Origin: Deltaproteobacteria bacterium SM23_61
GTDB taxonomy: Bacteria > Desulfobacterota > SM23-61
Length of the DNA stretch: 42,656 nucleotides
Assembly: GCA_001304105.1 (NCBI GenBank)
Contig: LJUR01000037.1
Location: forward strand, 1 to 42,656
Reading direction: 5' to 3'
Shown here: positions 1-9,231 of the stretch, one piece after another
Position numbering within the stretch: the stretch's first letter is position 1
How the letters are laid out: each line of letters opens with the position of its first letter
Position numbers and translations under genes: made by a program
The notes under the pieces: generated by a model
Seen by the model: the letters and a program-made list of their open reading frames with translations, nothing else
Told to the model about the DNA's origin: nothing
The model's database searches: none

Positions 1-252
1 GCCTTCTCTGTTTTTTGAGCCCGCGAGAAGCAGAAATTTTTCTTGGGAGGCTGCCTTTTTTAGTCTTCACCGCTTTTTCTCCTGAGTTTCCGTTTTGAGC
101 ATGGAGGTAGTTCTTCCGCCCGCTGCAGGTTCTTCTATTCTTCCATTGTTCAAAATATTTTTCAACCGGACTTCGAACCTTGACCCCGTTCACCTTTATT
201 CTTCTATGCGGAGAGGTGAACTTGTGGCCCTTACCTCCGGGCCGGGCAAGGG
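1..252. other. Window edge, no gene seen
   Basis: I see no convincing coding region, RNA gene or clear terminator in these 252 bases downstream of the small gene at 253. An open frame at 95-379 runs antisense into that gene. It has no ribosome binding site and an unconvincing composition, so it is not called. Confidence 0.5.
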
Positions 253-513
253 TCACTGGGCTTTTAAAGGCCCCACGATTTGGATGAGAAGGGGGTACCC
301 ATCCAATTGGGGAGGGATCTGTGCCTGGATCTCGGCCCGGGGGCTGTCCATTCCGACGATCACGGCCGGATTCCCTTGAGGATCCCGCCCGATCCCCACG
401 GAGACCACTCCGGGGAAGGACATCAACCGGGCCTCGTGTTTTTTTTTCACATCCTGGATGGAAGGTGTCATGATCTTATCCCCCGAGTAAAAGAAAGCGC
501 CCCCTCTCTTCAC
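253..513 (-). CDS. Small protein resembling the N-terminal domain of the neighbouring protease
   Basis: 86 residues with no named family that I recognise. The start shown is GTG, sharing four bases (GTGA) with the stop of the upstream protease gene, which suggests translational coupling. An ATG 14 codons later (at 471) is an alternative start and gives a 72-residue protein. The core reads PGVVSVGIGRDPQGNPAVIV, followed by a run ending in IPPQLDGYPL. The same pattern (V-x-GIG, a strand, then IP..I.G.PT.V) occupies residues 25-80 of the protease next door. The two therefore look like copies of one small domain, one free-standing and one fused to a catalytic domain. It might act as an inhibitor, propeptide or assembly partner of the protease. 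This is inference from homology and coupling only. Confidence 0.7.
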   Translation of the reverse strand: MKRGGAFFYSGDKIMTPSIQDVKKKHEARLMSFPGVVSVGIGRDPQGNPAVIVGMDSPRAEIQAQIPPQLDGYPLLIQIVGPLKAQ

Positions 514-1508
514 CGGCTCACTCCCAGGGCCGAGAAGACGTGTTCGATCCGGTTGATAATCGTGGTGGTGTCGCTTCCGGCAAAGAGTAGCCCGATCAGG
601 CGGTTCTGCGAATCCAGGACGGCTGAACCGCTGTCTCCCCCCTGACTCATGGCCCCGGCCAGCAGTTGATCGGTAAAGCGCGCGATTTTGTTGTCCCCGT
701 ATTGTACGTTAGCGGTGACATCCACCTGCTGAATCTCCCCGGTGGTCAAGGCGGTGGTGCGCCCGCTCTTCTTGATGGCCATTCCCAATTCCCCCGTTCC
801 CACTCCTGAAAGAGGGCCGATTTCCAGGATTTCATCGTTAACATCCGCAGGATTCAACGGGCGGGCGATGGCTGCATCCACCAGGTTATCCTCCGCCTGC
901 GTGGTGATGGCCAGCAGCCGGGCGTCGCTGCCCATAGCCTTGGCTAGGGAGTTGAGGAGATTTGCAATTCCAGCGGCCGTAGTGCATTCACTGGGCCCGC
1001 CGGTGAAGGAGATGGGAATGAAGGCCTCCAGGTTGGCGATGTGGTCTTCGGGAAAACGGCCCCCGTCGTAAGGGCCCGGCTGTAAAATGGCATCTCCGAT
1101 CTGGGCCGCGTTGCTGTTGGCCAGGACGTGGTTGTTGGAAAGAATGAAAAAATCCCCGCCCTTTTTCACCAGGCATCCCAGGGTCCCGGCGGTGATGTCC
1201 TTGTGTCCGATGCTGACCCCTCCGGGGGCCGGACGATAGCGGGCCGTGTGGGACTGGAAGGCTCGGATCACCCCGGTCTGCACCACGTCCGTGGGGAGTC
1301 CTCCGATCGAGGAAGGGATCATCTCCCTGGCGGATAGCTTGGAAGAAGGAAGTTTTTGGGTGACCGAGCAGATAATCGAAAGGGCGGGGGTCTTTTGGCC
1401 CGCCGAAAACTTGTACCCGATCCCTGTGGCCACCACGTTCGCCCGGGTTAAGAGCTGGTACCGGTTCTCCCGCAGAATGTTTTTGAGATCAGTAATTTCA
1501 GCAGCCAT
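510..1508 (-). CDS. Trypsin-like serine protease with N-terminal GIG domain
   Basis: 332 residues. The ATG at 1508 is preceded by AAAGGAGG at good spacing. The open frame extends further upstream, but only as an out-of-frame shadow of the transporter gene. A chymotrypsin-fold triad is visible: His127 in SNNHVLA, Asp211 in NLVDAAIA and Ser293 in GGDSGSAVL. Residues 1-85 form a separate small domain (NVVATGIGY ... IPSSIGGLPTDVV) that recurs in the gene just downstream. I see no signal peptide, so the protein is probably cytoplasmic or exported by another route. It lies 101 bp after the transporter gene and overlaps the small downstream gene by 4 bp. The substrate is unknown. It resembles the stand-alone trypsin-like proteases found in many environmental bacteria rather than DegP, because no PDZ domain is present. 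Confidence 0.85.
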   Translation of the reverse strand: MAAEITDLKNILRENRYQLLTRANVVATGIGYKFSAGQKTPALSIICSVTQKLPSSKLSAREMIPSSIGGLPTDVVQTGVIRAFQSHTARYRPAPGGVSIGHKDITAGTLGCLVKKGGDFFILSNNHVLANSNAAQIGDAILQPGPYDGGRFPEDHIANLEAFIPISFTGGPSECTTAAGIANLLNSLAKAMGSDARLLAITTQAEDNLVDAAIARPLNPADVNDEILEIGPLSGVGTGELGMAIKKSGRTTALTTGEIQQVDVTANVQYGDNKIARFTDQLLAGAMSQGGDSGSAVLDSQNRLIGLLFAGSDTTTIINRIEHVFSALGVSR

Positions 1509-1609
1509 CTCGGCCTCCTTTCGTGAGTCTCCTTTCCCCTGGATAAGGAGAGCAAGAAGGGGTCCTTTCTGTCCGGATCTCTCCGGGCGGTTCCCTGCGT
1601 CTTGATCCT

Positions 1610-4138
1610 CTATTTCTGGTTGGCTTCCTTTTTGGCGGCTTCTGCCGATCGGGCCGCCGCCTCGGCTTCGGTCCTCGTCATGGCGGCCTCCCGGGCGGTT
1701 TTCTCGGCCAGTTCTCCGGCCTCCCGGGCAGCTTCTTCCATCTCCCTGAGCTTGTCCGGGTCTTCCCCTTTTTCTCTCGCCTCCTCCCAGGCCTTTTGTT
1801 TCTCCCCGGCGATTTCCGCGGCCTTGAGTGCTTCCTTTTCGGCCTTCTTGGCCTCCTTTTCCGCATCGGCGGCGGCGTCGAGGGCCGCGGCCAGCTCGGC
1901 GGCCGCCCCTTCTTCCGGTTCGGCCTGTAAGTCGATATCCTCCGCGGCGATCACCAGGGCGACCAGGGGCAAGCGGGAGAGAAGGTCGTCCCAGGAACCT
2001 CCCAGGGGACTGATGATCTGGTTCCGCTGGACCCGGAGGGGGAGAAAGACCAGGGAGGCTTCCGAGGAGATTTCGGTTATTTGATCGATGGAAGGGGTAG
2101 GAAGGACCTCCGGCTCGGCCGGGATGCGCACATCCTGGAGAACCTGTTTGAGCCGCTCCAGTCTTCTCTCCGCCTCTCCCTCCGGGGCGGAGGCCATGAC
2201 TTGGATCCGGGCGTCGCTCCACTCGCTGCTCCGGGTCATCAGGTAGGCGAAAAGGAGCATCAGCCGGCTGGTGGCGTCGTCCCGCCACCAGACGTGGATC
2301 CGGCGTTCCTGGGAAGGCAGCTTTTCCACCGCAGCCCACTTTTCTTCCTGAGAATTGAAGATGACCACGTTGGAGCCCAACCGGATGGCTTCCCGGAAGT
2401 AGTTGCCCAATTGCCGCTGTCCCAAGGGGTCTTTGCTTTCCAGGAGCTGTTCCGGCCCGTTGAGCAGGATGGTGTTGGGCCGGATGGGGCCGATTCCAAA
2501 GGATTGGATCAGGCCCTGCAAACCTGCCCGCAGGTCGGGGGCGACGATGACCCGGGAGAAGACTTTCAGGCCTTCCTCCTCGATATCCGCCCGGATTTCG
2601 GCCTCCGCCTTGGCCCGCTCTTCGAAGATCTTGGGGCCCTTTCCGATCAGGATGCGGACCACGGTGGTCAAACCGCTGCCCCCCTCCATCCAGGAAGCGA
2701 AACGGAGGAGAGGTTTTCGCCGGTGGGCGGAATCGGAGAGAGCCAGGAGCTGGGGACGCCAGTCCCGGGGGTGTTCCGGTTCAGCGGGGATCTCCAGCAG
2801 ATGTTCCCGCACCAGCTGGAAGTGGTAGGAACGCTTGCCGTCGGCCCACCGCGCCGGGCCGGCGGTCCGTTTCAAGTACTGGTGCAGGCCGAAGAGCACG
2901 GCCACGGCGGCTACGCTGCTCACCGGGTCCATGACCATCATCACCGCCAGGCAGCCCAGGGCCCCCAGCAGGGACAGGCGGAAATGGAACCAGCGGAAGG
3001 TGGGGCGAAAGGCCGGGCTGGCCGCCCGGGCTTCGTAAAAAGTGGCATAGTTCAAAAGGCCGTAGGAGATGAGAAAGAACATGGTTACCACGGGGGCGAT
3101 CAGGTTCAGCTGGCCGAGGCCGACGGTGGCCAGGGCGATTCCCCCGGAAAGCAGAACCCCGTGCCGGGGGTTTTGGGTGAACCCGGCACCCTTGGCAAAA
3201 GGAAGGAGAAAGGGGAAAACCCGGTCCTGGGCCAGAGACTGGAGGATCCGCGGGGCGCCCAGGAAGGAGGCCATGGCCGAGGCCCCCATGCTGATTATCC
3301 ATCCCGTGCCGGCCACGCGCTTCATCGCCCCGTAATCGCCGCGCAGTTCCTCGCCCGGGAGGGCCCCGGCGAAGACCAGGGCGGCGGAAAAGTAAATGAC
3401 GATCGACAGCCCCACCGCCCACAGCGTACCCAGGGGCAGGCTCCGGCCGGGATCCTTCAGGTCTCCGGACATGCTGGCCCCCTGGGTGAAACCGGTGACC
3501 GCAGGGAAGAAGATGGCAAAGAGAACCCAAAAGGAGGCCGGGGGAAGAGGGGCCTCCCAGTTCCGGGCCCAGACATGGGAGTCCAGATTCCGCAACCCGC
3601 CGAGGTAAAAGGACACCAGGGCGGCGAAAATCATGGCCATGACCACATACTGAAACCGCGTGCCCCAATCGGCCCCCAGCCAGGCGAAGACGAATAGAAG
3701 AGCGACGGCCGCAACGGCGATGATTTGGGGGGAACCCTCAACGCCCTGGGGTTTGGCCGCCTGGACCGCCTCGCCGAAACCGATGCAGTAGAAACCGATG
3801 GAAACGGACTGGGCCAGGAAGAGGACGATCCCGATGGCTCCCCCGAACTCCGCGCCCAGGGTGCGGGATATGAGGTAATAGAGGCCCCCGCCTTTCACGT
3901 TGAGGCTGGTGGAGATGGCCGCCAGGGAAAGGCTGGTGAGGACCGAGATAAGATTGGCCAGAAGAATGATGAGCAGGGTACGGCCCAAACCGACGCTTCC
4001 CACGACATACCCCAGCCGCAGGAAGAGAATGATCCCGATGATGGTGAGGATGCTCGGGGTAAAGACTCCCGGGAAAGTCCCCAGCGTCCCCCGTTGGTGG
4101 CGGTATGGCAATCGGTAAGGATTGAATTCCCATCCCAT
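1610..4138 (-). CDS. Cation-chloride-cotransporter-like APC permease with charged Ala-rich tail
   Basis: 842 residues. The N-terminal half is an APC-fold permease of the SLC12 (Na-K-Cl cotransporter) type. It begins with GTFPGVFTPSILTIIGIILF, followed by about 10-12 hydrophobic segments up to roughly residue 430. The second half is soluble and resembles the cytoplasmic C-terminal region of this family. The final ~95 residues are almost only Ala, Glu, Lys and Arg and should form a long helix or coiled coil. This tail is not part of the family core. ATG at 4138 is used, with a weak GGGGAAAA upstream. The gene lies 84 bp downstream of the PhzF-like gene on the same strand and may share its transcript. 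The likely role is ion-coupled chloride or amino-acid transport in the inner membrane; the exact substrate cannot be read from sequence. Confidence 0.85.
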   Translation of the reverse strand: MGWEFNPYRLPYRHQRGTLGTFPGVFTPSILTIIGIILFLRLGYVVGSVGLGRTLLIILLANLISVLTSLSLAAISTSLNVKGGGLYYLISRTLGAEFGGAIGIVLFLAQSVSIGFYCIGFGEAVQAAKPQGVEGSPQIIAVAAVALLFVFAWLGADWGTRFQYVVMAMIFAALVSFYLGGLRNLDSHVWARNWEAPLPPASFWVLFAIFFPAVTGFTQGASMSGDLKDPGRSLPLGTLWAVGLSIVIYFSAALVFAGALPGEELRGDYGAMKRVAGTGWIISMGASAMASFLGAPRILQSLAQDRVFPFLLPFAKGAGFTQNPRHGVLLSGGIALATVGLGQLNLIAPVVTMFFLISYGLLNYATFYEARAASPAFRPTFRWFHFRLSLLGALGCLAVMMVMDPVSSVAAVAVLFGLHQYLKRTAGPARWADGKRSYHFQLVREHLLEIPAEPEHPRDWRPQLLALSDSAHRRKPLLRFASWMEGGSGLTTVVRILIGKGPKIFEERAKAEAEIRADIEEEGLKVFSRVIVAPDLRAGLQGLIQSFGIGPIRPNTILLNGPEQLLESKDPLGQRQLGNYFREAIRLGSNVVIFNSQEEKWAAVEKLPSQERRIHVWWRDDATSRLMLLFAYLMTRSSEWSDARIQVMASAPEGEAERRLERLKQVLQDVRIPAEPEVLPTPSIDQITEISSEASLVFLPLRVQRNQIISPLGGSWDDLLSRLPLVALVIAAEDIDLQAEPEEGAAAELAAALDAAADAEKEAKKAEKEALKAAEIAGEKQKAWEEAREKGEDPDKLREMEEAAREAGELAEKTAREAAMTRTEAEAAARSAEAAKKEANQK

Positions 4139-4222
4139 ATCATTTTCCCCGGCTTCAGAGAGAAACGGGATCGCAAGGGATCCGCGAGAGCCCTCCCTTA
4201 TGCAGACTCATGGAGCGGGAAG

Positions 4223-5020
4223 TTAAAGGGATTCCACCCATTCCCCGCGTAAAACGGTGACCGCCTTTCCCCCCAGGAACACTCGGTCCCCGGCGACGCG
4301 GACGCGCAATACCCCCCCGCGCTCGGAGGCCTGGTAGGCCAGGAAATCCTCCTTTCCGAGGTGCCGGCTCCAGAAGGGGCCCAGGGTGCAGTGGGCCGAC
4401 CCGGTGACCGGGTCTTCGTTGACTCCCGCGGCAGGAGCGAAGAATCGGGAGATGAAATCGTAGCCGGGAGAAACTGCCCGGCTGGTGACGATGACCCCGC
4501 GGACCGGAATGTTTTTCAGGACGGCGAAATCAGGCTTCAAACCGCGGACGGTTTCTTCCGAATCCACCTGAACCAAGTAGTCGAACTTGCTCTTACCGAT
4601 GTATTTTGCTTTTACCTTCAGGGCTTCCAGAAGGCCGGCCGGGGGTTGGGCAGGCTCCTCGGTTTTGGCCGGGAAATTCAGCTCGATTTCCCCCCCTTTT
4701 GAAACAGCGGTGAGCAGCCCGCTGCGGGTGTGAAATCGGGCCTCTTCCTCCCGTCGCAGGAGGCCGGTCTCCCATAGAATGTGGGCGCTGGCCAGGGTGG
4801 CATGGCCGCAAAGGTCCACTTCCACCGCGGGGGTGAACCAGCGGAGGTTGTAACCGTCCTCCTCCTTGAGGAGGAAGGCGGTCTCCGAGAGGTTCATCTC
4901 CCTGGCCACGGCCTGCATCCACGCCGCATCCCCGGCCTGGGGAAGAAGACAGACCGCCGCCGGGTTGCCGGAGAAGGGTTTTTCGGTGAAAGCATCAACC
5001 TGATAGATAGGTACGGCCAT
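4223..5020 (-). CDS. PhzF family isomerase
   Basis: 265 residues, normal for the family. The N-terminus (YQVDAFTEKPFSGNPAAVCL) is the hallmark of PhzF/YddE-type epimerases. The general acid/base Glu is present at residue 46 in MNLSETAF. The second half repeats the diaminopimelate-epimerase-like fold, with GFDFISRFFAP-type residues (here YDFISRFFAP) and EDPVTGSAHC. ATG at 5020 has GGAGGG six bases upstream. PhzF itself isomerises an intermediate in phenazine synthesis, but no phenazine genes are nearby, so the substrate is unknown. The gene is the first of the leftward group with the transporter and the protease. Confidence 0.9.
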   Translation of the reverse strand: MAVPIYQVDAFTEKPFSGNPAAVCLLPQAGDAAWMQAVAREMNLSETAFLLKEEDGYNLRWFTPAVEVDLCGHATLASAHILWETGLLRREEEARFHTRSGLLTAVSKGGEIELNFPAKTEEPAQPPAGLLEALKVKAKYIGKSKFDYLVQVDSEETVRGLKPDFAVLKNIPVRGVIVTSRAVSPGYDFISRFFAPAAGVNEDPVTGSAHCTLGPFWSRHLGKEDFLAYQASERGGVLRVRVAGDRVFLGGKAVTVLRGEWVESL

Positions 5021-5210
5021 TTCGTGCCCTCCAACGCATCACCCAGAACTCTCCTCACAGGGAAAGGCGTCTTACGATTGATCGCTTGATTATGCGGAGG
5101 AATTATACCATTTTGCCCGGGAGGATGCATTCTTCAATCTCCTTGATCCCCCGGGTCCGCCGGGGGCCCGCCGAATTCATGGCCGGGCGCGAAAAGCCCA
5201 AATAAACAAA

Positions 5211-5583
5211 TTAACCGCAGAGGTCGCGGAGCACGCGGAGGGGAAAAGGGCCAACTCTCAGCGTATAATGAAAAAATGCCATCTCCAACGGTTTTCGGAA
5301 ACTCAAAACTCTCAGGGGACTTTCAGAAAAAGACCTCTGGGTTCTCCGCTTCCTCTTGATTCATCCTCTTATTTTCATGGGCGCGGGACCAGGCAAAGAA
5401 ATAGCTTGATTCCCAAAAGGAGAAGACGGCCACAAACCGCAGAAATCCGGGAGGATGCAGAGGGGATAGAAGATCCATAAAACGATTCATTTTTTAGTCT
5501 TTTGGAAGAAAACACTCTGCGGTCTCTGCGTGCTCTGCGGTGGATATTTTTTAATCTCCATAGAGCGCAGAGACTTTTTTAAT
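5211..5583. repeat. CGCAGAG-type dispersed palindromic element, copy A
   Basis: The left end (TTAACCGCAGAGGTCGCGGA) and the right end (GTGCTCTGCGGTGGAT, 5530-5545) are inverted relatives of each other. A further short AGAGCGCAGAGAC follows at about 5564-5577. The same layout occurs at 33596-33920 and 34905-35221. An open frame at 5268-5480 inside it lacks a ribosome binding site and is not called. The rest of the 5021-5787 gap holds nothing else recognisable, apart from a possible promoter before the LOG gene. Confidence 0.75.
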
Positions 5584-5656
5584 TCTAAGGCACAAAAAAA
5601 GGGAACGGGCAGGGGGGATTTGCTACTCCAGGCCACCGTGCCTCTTTTAATCTCCC

Positions 5657-5687
5657 TTTACAAAATCCGTCAAGATGTCGATATAAT
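5657..5687 (+). promoter_or_regulatory. Possible sigma-70 promoter for the LOG gene
   Basis: TTTACA at 5657-5662 and TATAAT at 5682-5687 are separated by 19 bp, which is longer than ideal. A short inverted repeat GATAG-GCT-CTATC follows immediately (5690-5702) and could be an operator. The evidence is weak. Confidence 0.3.
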
Positions 5688-5787
5688 TAGATAGGCTCTA
5701 TCCTAGAAATAACGAACTTTCATGCCAAGGGAGGGTCTTCCTCAGGCTTTGGCCTGGCAGGTTCAGACATTTATTTGGAGGAAAAAG

Positions 5788-6750
5788 ATGGGAAATAGCA
5801 AATCGGAAAAAGCATTTTCGGCAAAGGACTCCCCTTACCCGCCGAAAGAGCGGCGGCAGCAGCTGCCTTCAAGCATCCCCAAGCCACACGAGGAAGATCC
5901 GGATGCTCCCGATCGGGTACGCCAGATCATGGATCATCCCAGCTTTCGGCGGGCCGATCAGGATCTCGACCTGCTCAAACGGGATGAGCTCCGGCCCACC
6001 CGCCTCCAGCTCGAATTCCTGAAACCGGAGCTGATTCTCGCGGAGCAGGGGATCCGCGGCACGATCGTAATCATGGGGGCGACCCGGATCATTGAACCGG
6101 TGGCTGCCCAGCACAAAGTCGACCGGGCCCGGAAAGCCCTTGAACAGCATCCCCAGATCCCCGAGCTCAAGCACCGGTTAGCGGTAGCGGAGCGGATCCT
6201 GGCGAAGAGCCGTTATTACGACGTAGCCCGGGAACTGGGGCGGCTCGTGGGGAAGGCCGGGAATGGACCCGGGGATTGCCGGCTGGCGATTGTCACCGGT
6301 GGCGGGCCGGGGCTTATGGAAGCCGCCAACCGTGGGTCCTACGATGTGGGGGCCAAATCCGTGGGCCTGAACATCTCCCTTCCCCAGGAACAGTATCCCA
6401 ACCCCTACATCACTCCGGAACTGTGCTTTCAGTTCCGCTATTTCGGCCTGCGCAAAATGCATTTTCACCTTCGGGCCAAGGCGATGGTCGCTTTCCCAGG
6501 GGGATATGGCACGCTCGATGAGCTCTTTGAGACGCTCTGCCTGATTCAGACGCGAAAAGTCAAGCCCGTACCGGTCATCCTGGTGGGCGAGCAGTTTTGG
6601 CGCCGCGTCTTCGACGTTGAATTTCTGGCCGCCGAAGGGACCATCGATCCGGAAGACGCCGAGCTTTTCGTCTTTGCTGAGACGGCGGAAGAGATTTGGA
6701 AGATCATCTGCGATTGGTACGACCGGAACGGGGAGAGCCTGTATGCCTGA
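5788..6750 (+). CDS. LOG family (TIGR00730-like) nucleotide-processing protein
   Basis: 320 residues. ATG at 5788 is chosen because GGAGG lies 7 bases upstream; the frame is open further upstream to 5722. Two family motifs are clear: GGGPGLMEAANRG at about residue 172, and PGGYGTLDELFE at about residue 237, the PGGxGTxxE signature of LOG/PpnN enzymes. These enzymes hydrolyse the N-glycosidic bond of nucleoside 5'-monophosphates (cytokinin-type or ordinary nucleotides). The protein is longer than minimal LOG proteins (~190 aa), with an extra N-terminal ~110 residues, which fits the larger bacterial subgroup once labelled lysine decarboxylase. It is monocistronic, with the convergent GNAT gene downstream. 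Confidence 0.85.
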   Translation: MGNSKSEKAFSAKDSPYPPKERRQQLPSSIPKPHEEDPDAPDRVRQIMDHPSFRRADQDLDLLKRDELRPTRLQLEFLKPELILAEQGIRGTIVIMGATRIIEPVAAQHKVDRARKALEQHPQIPELKHRLAVAERILAKSRYYDVARELGRLVGKAGNGPGDCRLAIVTGGGPGLMEAANRGSYDVGAKSVGLNISLPQEQYPNPYITPELCFQFRYFGLRKMHFHLRAKAMVAFPGGYGTLDELFETLCLIQTRKVKPVPVILVGEQFWRRVFDVEFLAAEGTIDPEDAELFVFAETAEEIWKIICDWYDRNGESLYA

Positions 6751-6877
6751 GGGAAATACCGAAGCGGAGAGCGTGGAGCGTGGAGGAAAGAGTGGAAAAG
6801 ATAAAAAAGGCAAGGGGAGTCAGGACTCAGGAGCCAGGAACTTGAATCCTCATTCCTGAGCCCTTTTCCCATTTTAT

Positions 6878-6923
6878 TCTCTGTGAACCCTGCGGCCTCT
6901 GCGAGCTCTGTGGTTAATTTTTG
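6878..6923. repeat. CGCAGAG-type element, half copy
   Basis: The sequence CTGCGGCCTCTGCGAGCTCT, then GTGGTTAATTTTTG, matches only the right end of the repeat family seen at 5211, 33596 and 34905. It lies between the convergent LOG and GNAT genes. A short hairpin (CTCAGGA ... TCCTGAG, 6821-6859) sits just before it and may act as a terminator. Confidence 0.55.
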
Positions 6924-6953
6924 CATTCGCGGGAGAAAAGAGAGCCAAACGGG

Positions 6954-7466
6954 TCAATCGACCCCCGTAACCTTGCTCCTCCGTTCCATTAAGACCACGT
7001 CCCGCCATTTGCCCTTCAGTTCACCGTAGGCCATTTTGCCCACTTTCTCCCGGATGCCCAAAACCCGGAACCCGTGCTTCTTGTGCAGTTCGATGCTGAT
7101 TTCGTTCTCCGGGAAGATGCCGCCCTGGAGGGTCCAGAATCCGGCTTTTTCGGAGGCCTCGACCAGGGCGCCGAGAAGGGCATCGCCGATGCCTTTTCCC
7201 CTGAACCTCTCGCCCACATAGATGCTCACTTCGGCGATCCCCGCATAGACTTTTCGGGCGGAAACCCGGCTCAGGGCGGCCCATGCGGCAACCTGGCCGT
7301 TCACCCTCACGACCAGTCTGGGTTCGGGAACATGCGCCGAGTCCCACGTTTCCCAGTCCGGGACCAAGGGCTCGAAAGTGGCGTTCTCGCTGGCGATCCC
7401 CTCTTCGTAGATCGCCCGGACCTGCTCCCAGTCTTCGCGCTTCATCGGCTCCACACGATAATCCAT
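6954..7466 (-). CDS. GNAT N-acetyltransferase, phosphinothricin-acetyltransferase-like
   Basis: 170 residues from ATG 7466, which has AAAAGGAAAA upstream. The frame is open to 7700, but those extra 78 residues do not resemble the family. The pattern IRxxxxxDWEQVRAIYEEGI near the start (here VEPMKREDWEQVRAIYEEGI), NATFEPLVPDWETWD, and the acetyl-CoA loop RFRGKGIGDALL (about residues 97-108) match the Pat/Bar/MddA group. Members acetylate small amines such as methionine sulfoximine or sulfone and phosphinothricin. The true substrate here is not known. The gene is divergent from the symporter. Confidence 0.85.
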   Translation of the reverse strand: MDYRVEPMKREDWEQVRAIYEEGIASENATFEPLVPDWETWDSAHVPEPRLVVRVNGQVAAWAALSRVSARKVYAGIAEVSIYVGERFRGKGIGDALLGALVEASEKAGFWTLQGGIFPENEISIELHKKHGFRVLGIREKVGKMAYGELKGKWRDVVLMERRSKVTGVD

Positions 7467-7745
7467 ATGTTTTTCCTTTTGCCGGTTCCCGCTGATGCAT
7501 TCAATAGAGAACTCAGAGGAGGCGGTTTCTCCAAGCTCTAGGGTGATGTTTTTTTTATCCTCCAGGGTGATTCCTCGCGGGTTGAACCCCCCTGATTCCT
7601 TATATGGTAAGTCAGTCTGCCAAGTCAAGATTTTCGGCTTGCTGCCCCCTTTTCCGCTTCCCTCTCCAATTTCGTAAACCATAGCGGTCAACCCCGACAC
7701 CGTGGATAAGGGCAGAAGGGAAGGGGAAAACGGCCAACGAAGCGA

Positions 7746-7774
7746 TTGAAAAAAAGCGGGCTTTTTGGTATAGA
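7746..7774 (+). promoter_or_regulatory. Sigma-70-type promoter for the symporter
   Basis: TTGAAA at 7746-7751 and TATAGA at 7769-7774 are separated by exactly 17 bp. They predict a start near 7781 and a leader of about 40 nt before the strong ribosome binding site. The rest of the 7467-7745 intergenic region shows no other feature I recognise. Confidence 0.6.
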
Positions 7775-7820
7775 TGGGCTGGCACGGGGGTGTGAAATCA
7801 TAGATGCAAGGAGGTGGCCG

Positions 7821-9110
7821 ATGGAAACAGAGGAGTCAGGGAAGAGCGGTTTCATGGGCTGGTACTTCCAATCCAACCTTCTCACCCGCATCCTGATCGG
7901 TCTGATCTTGGGGGCCGTCGTGGGCCTGATTGCAGGGCCTTCCATCCTGTGGGTGAAGCCCTTCGGGGACATATTCATCCGTTTATTGAAGATGATCGTG
8001 GTGCCGGTGATCCTTTTCTCCCTGGTCGTGGGGGCCGCCAGCCTGAGTCCCGCGCGATTGGGCAGGGTGGGGGTCAAGATCATAGTTTACTACATGGCCA
8101 CAACGGTAGTGGCAGTGGCCATCGGTCTTCTTTTCGCTAACCTTCTGCAGCCGGGGGCGGGTTTGGACCTGAGCGCGGGAAAGGCCGCGGGCAAAGCCCT
8201 CACCCAGCCCAAGGTGGTGGACACCCTTTTGAATATCATTCCCAGCAATCCTTTTGGGTCCCTGGCCAAGGGAGAGGTGCTGCCGATCATTTTCTTCGCC
8301 ATCGTTTTCGGATTCTCCCTTTCCTTTCTCAGCCTCAGCAAGGACAATCGGCTCAGCAGCGGGGCCGCAGCGGTGCTCAAGTTCTTCGACGGCGCGGCCG
8401 AGGCCACCTACAAGATCGTCCGGGGAGTCATGCAGTATGCCCCCATCGGGGTCTTCGCCCTGATCGCCGTCGTTTTCGCCCAGCAGGGGGCCAAGGCCCT
8501 GGGGCCGCTCGGCCACGTTACCCTTACCGTGTATATAGGCCTCATCGTCCACCTGGTGGTTGTATACGGCGGCATTCTAAGTATATTCGGGTTGAAATTC
8601 AACCGCTTCCTGGGCGGGGCAAAAGAAGCCATGCTGACCGCCTTCGTCACCCGCAGCTCCAGCGCCACCCTGCCCGTCACCATGCGCAATGCGGAGGAGA
8701 ACCTGGGGATCCCCCGGAGCATCGGGTCCTTCACCCTTCCCCTGGGAGCCACCATCAACATGGATGGAACGGCGATTTACCAGGGGATCTGCGCCCTCTT
8801 CGTGGCTTTTGCCGTCGGCGCCTCCCTGGACTTCGGATCCCAGATGACCATCATCATCACCGCCACCCTGGCCTCGATCGGGGCGGCGGGGGTTCCGGGA
8901 GCCGGGGTCATCATGCTCCTCATGGTCTTGAATTCGGTGGGGCTGGACGTCAAGGAAGGAACCCCGGTGGCCTTGGCCTATGCCATGATCCTGGGGATCG
9001 ATGCCATCCTGGATATGGGCCGGACCAGCCTCAATATTACCGGAGATTTAACCGGAACATCCATCGTCGCGAAAACAGAGAAGTCTTTGGATTTGCAGAA
9101 GTGGTCGTGA
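7821..9110 (+). CDS. Dicarboxylate/amino acid:cation symporter (DAACS family)
   Basis: 429 residues. ATG at 7821 follows an excellent AAGGAGGT (7808-7815). Family landmarks are visible in order: an N-terminal pair of helices ([13 protein letters not shown]); the serine-rich hairpin [17 protein letters not shown] around residue 275; the NMDGTAIYQ motif that binds Na+/substrate; and the second re-entrant loop [12 protein letters not shown]. This is the GltP/DctA/GltPh fold, an inner-membrane elevator transporter taking up C4-dicarboxylates, glutamate/aspartate or neutral amino acids with Na+ or H+. Substrate choice cannot be fixed by eye. It is a single-gene unit with its own promoter and terminator. 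Confidence 0.93.
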   Translation: METEESGKSGFMGWYFQSNLLTRILIGLILGAVVGLIAGPSILWVKPFGDIFIRLLKMIVVPVILFSLVVGAASLSPARLGRVGVKIIVYYMATTVVAVAIGLLFANLLQPGAGLDLSAGKAAGKALTQPKVVDTLLNIIPSNPFGSLAKGEVLPIIFFAIVFGFSLSFLSLSKDNRLSSGAAAVLKFFDGAAEATYKIVRGVMQYAPIGVFALIAVVFAQQGAKALGPLGHVTLTVYIGLIVHLVVVYGGILSIFGLKFNRFLGGAKEAMLTAFVTRSSSATLPVTMRNAEENLGIPRSIGSFTLPLGATINMDGTAIYQGICALFVAFAVGASLDFGSQMTIIITATLASIGAAGVPGAGVIMLLMVLNSVGLDVKEGTPVALAYAMILGIDAILDMGRTSLNITGDLTGTSIVAKTEKSLDLQKWS

Positions 9111-9136
9111 AGGGTTATTGGCAAGAATGATTTTCA

Positions 9137-9169
9137 AAAGGGCCGGGGCTTTTCCCGGCCCTTTGTTTT
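9137..9169 (+). terminator. Rho-independent terminator after the symporter
   Basis: The 11-bp arms AAAGGGCCGGG and CCCGGCCCTTT enclose a short GCTTTT loop and are followed by GTTTT. It begins 26 bp after the symporter stop. Confidence 0.85.
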
Positions 9170-9231
9170 CTGCATCCCATCCAGAAAATAAACGTCAACC
9201 GCCCATTATTCCATTGTTCCATTATTCCGGG

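Noticed and set aside
1509..2339. Upstream extension of the serine protease frame
   Set aside because: It overlaps the transporter gene out of frame, has Arg/Gly/Pro-rich random composition, and the internal ATG 1508 has a strong ribosome binding site.
2081..3697. Open frame of 538 codons on the plus strand
   Set aside because: Antisense to the transporter gene. Rich in Gly/Pro/Gln/His with no recognisable domain or ribosome binding site; an artefact of high GC.
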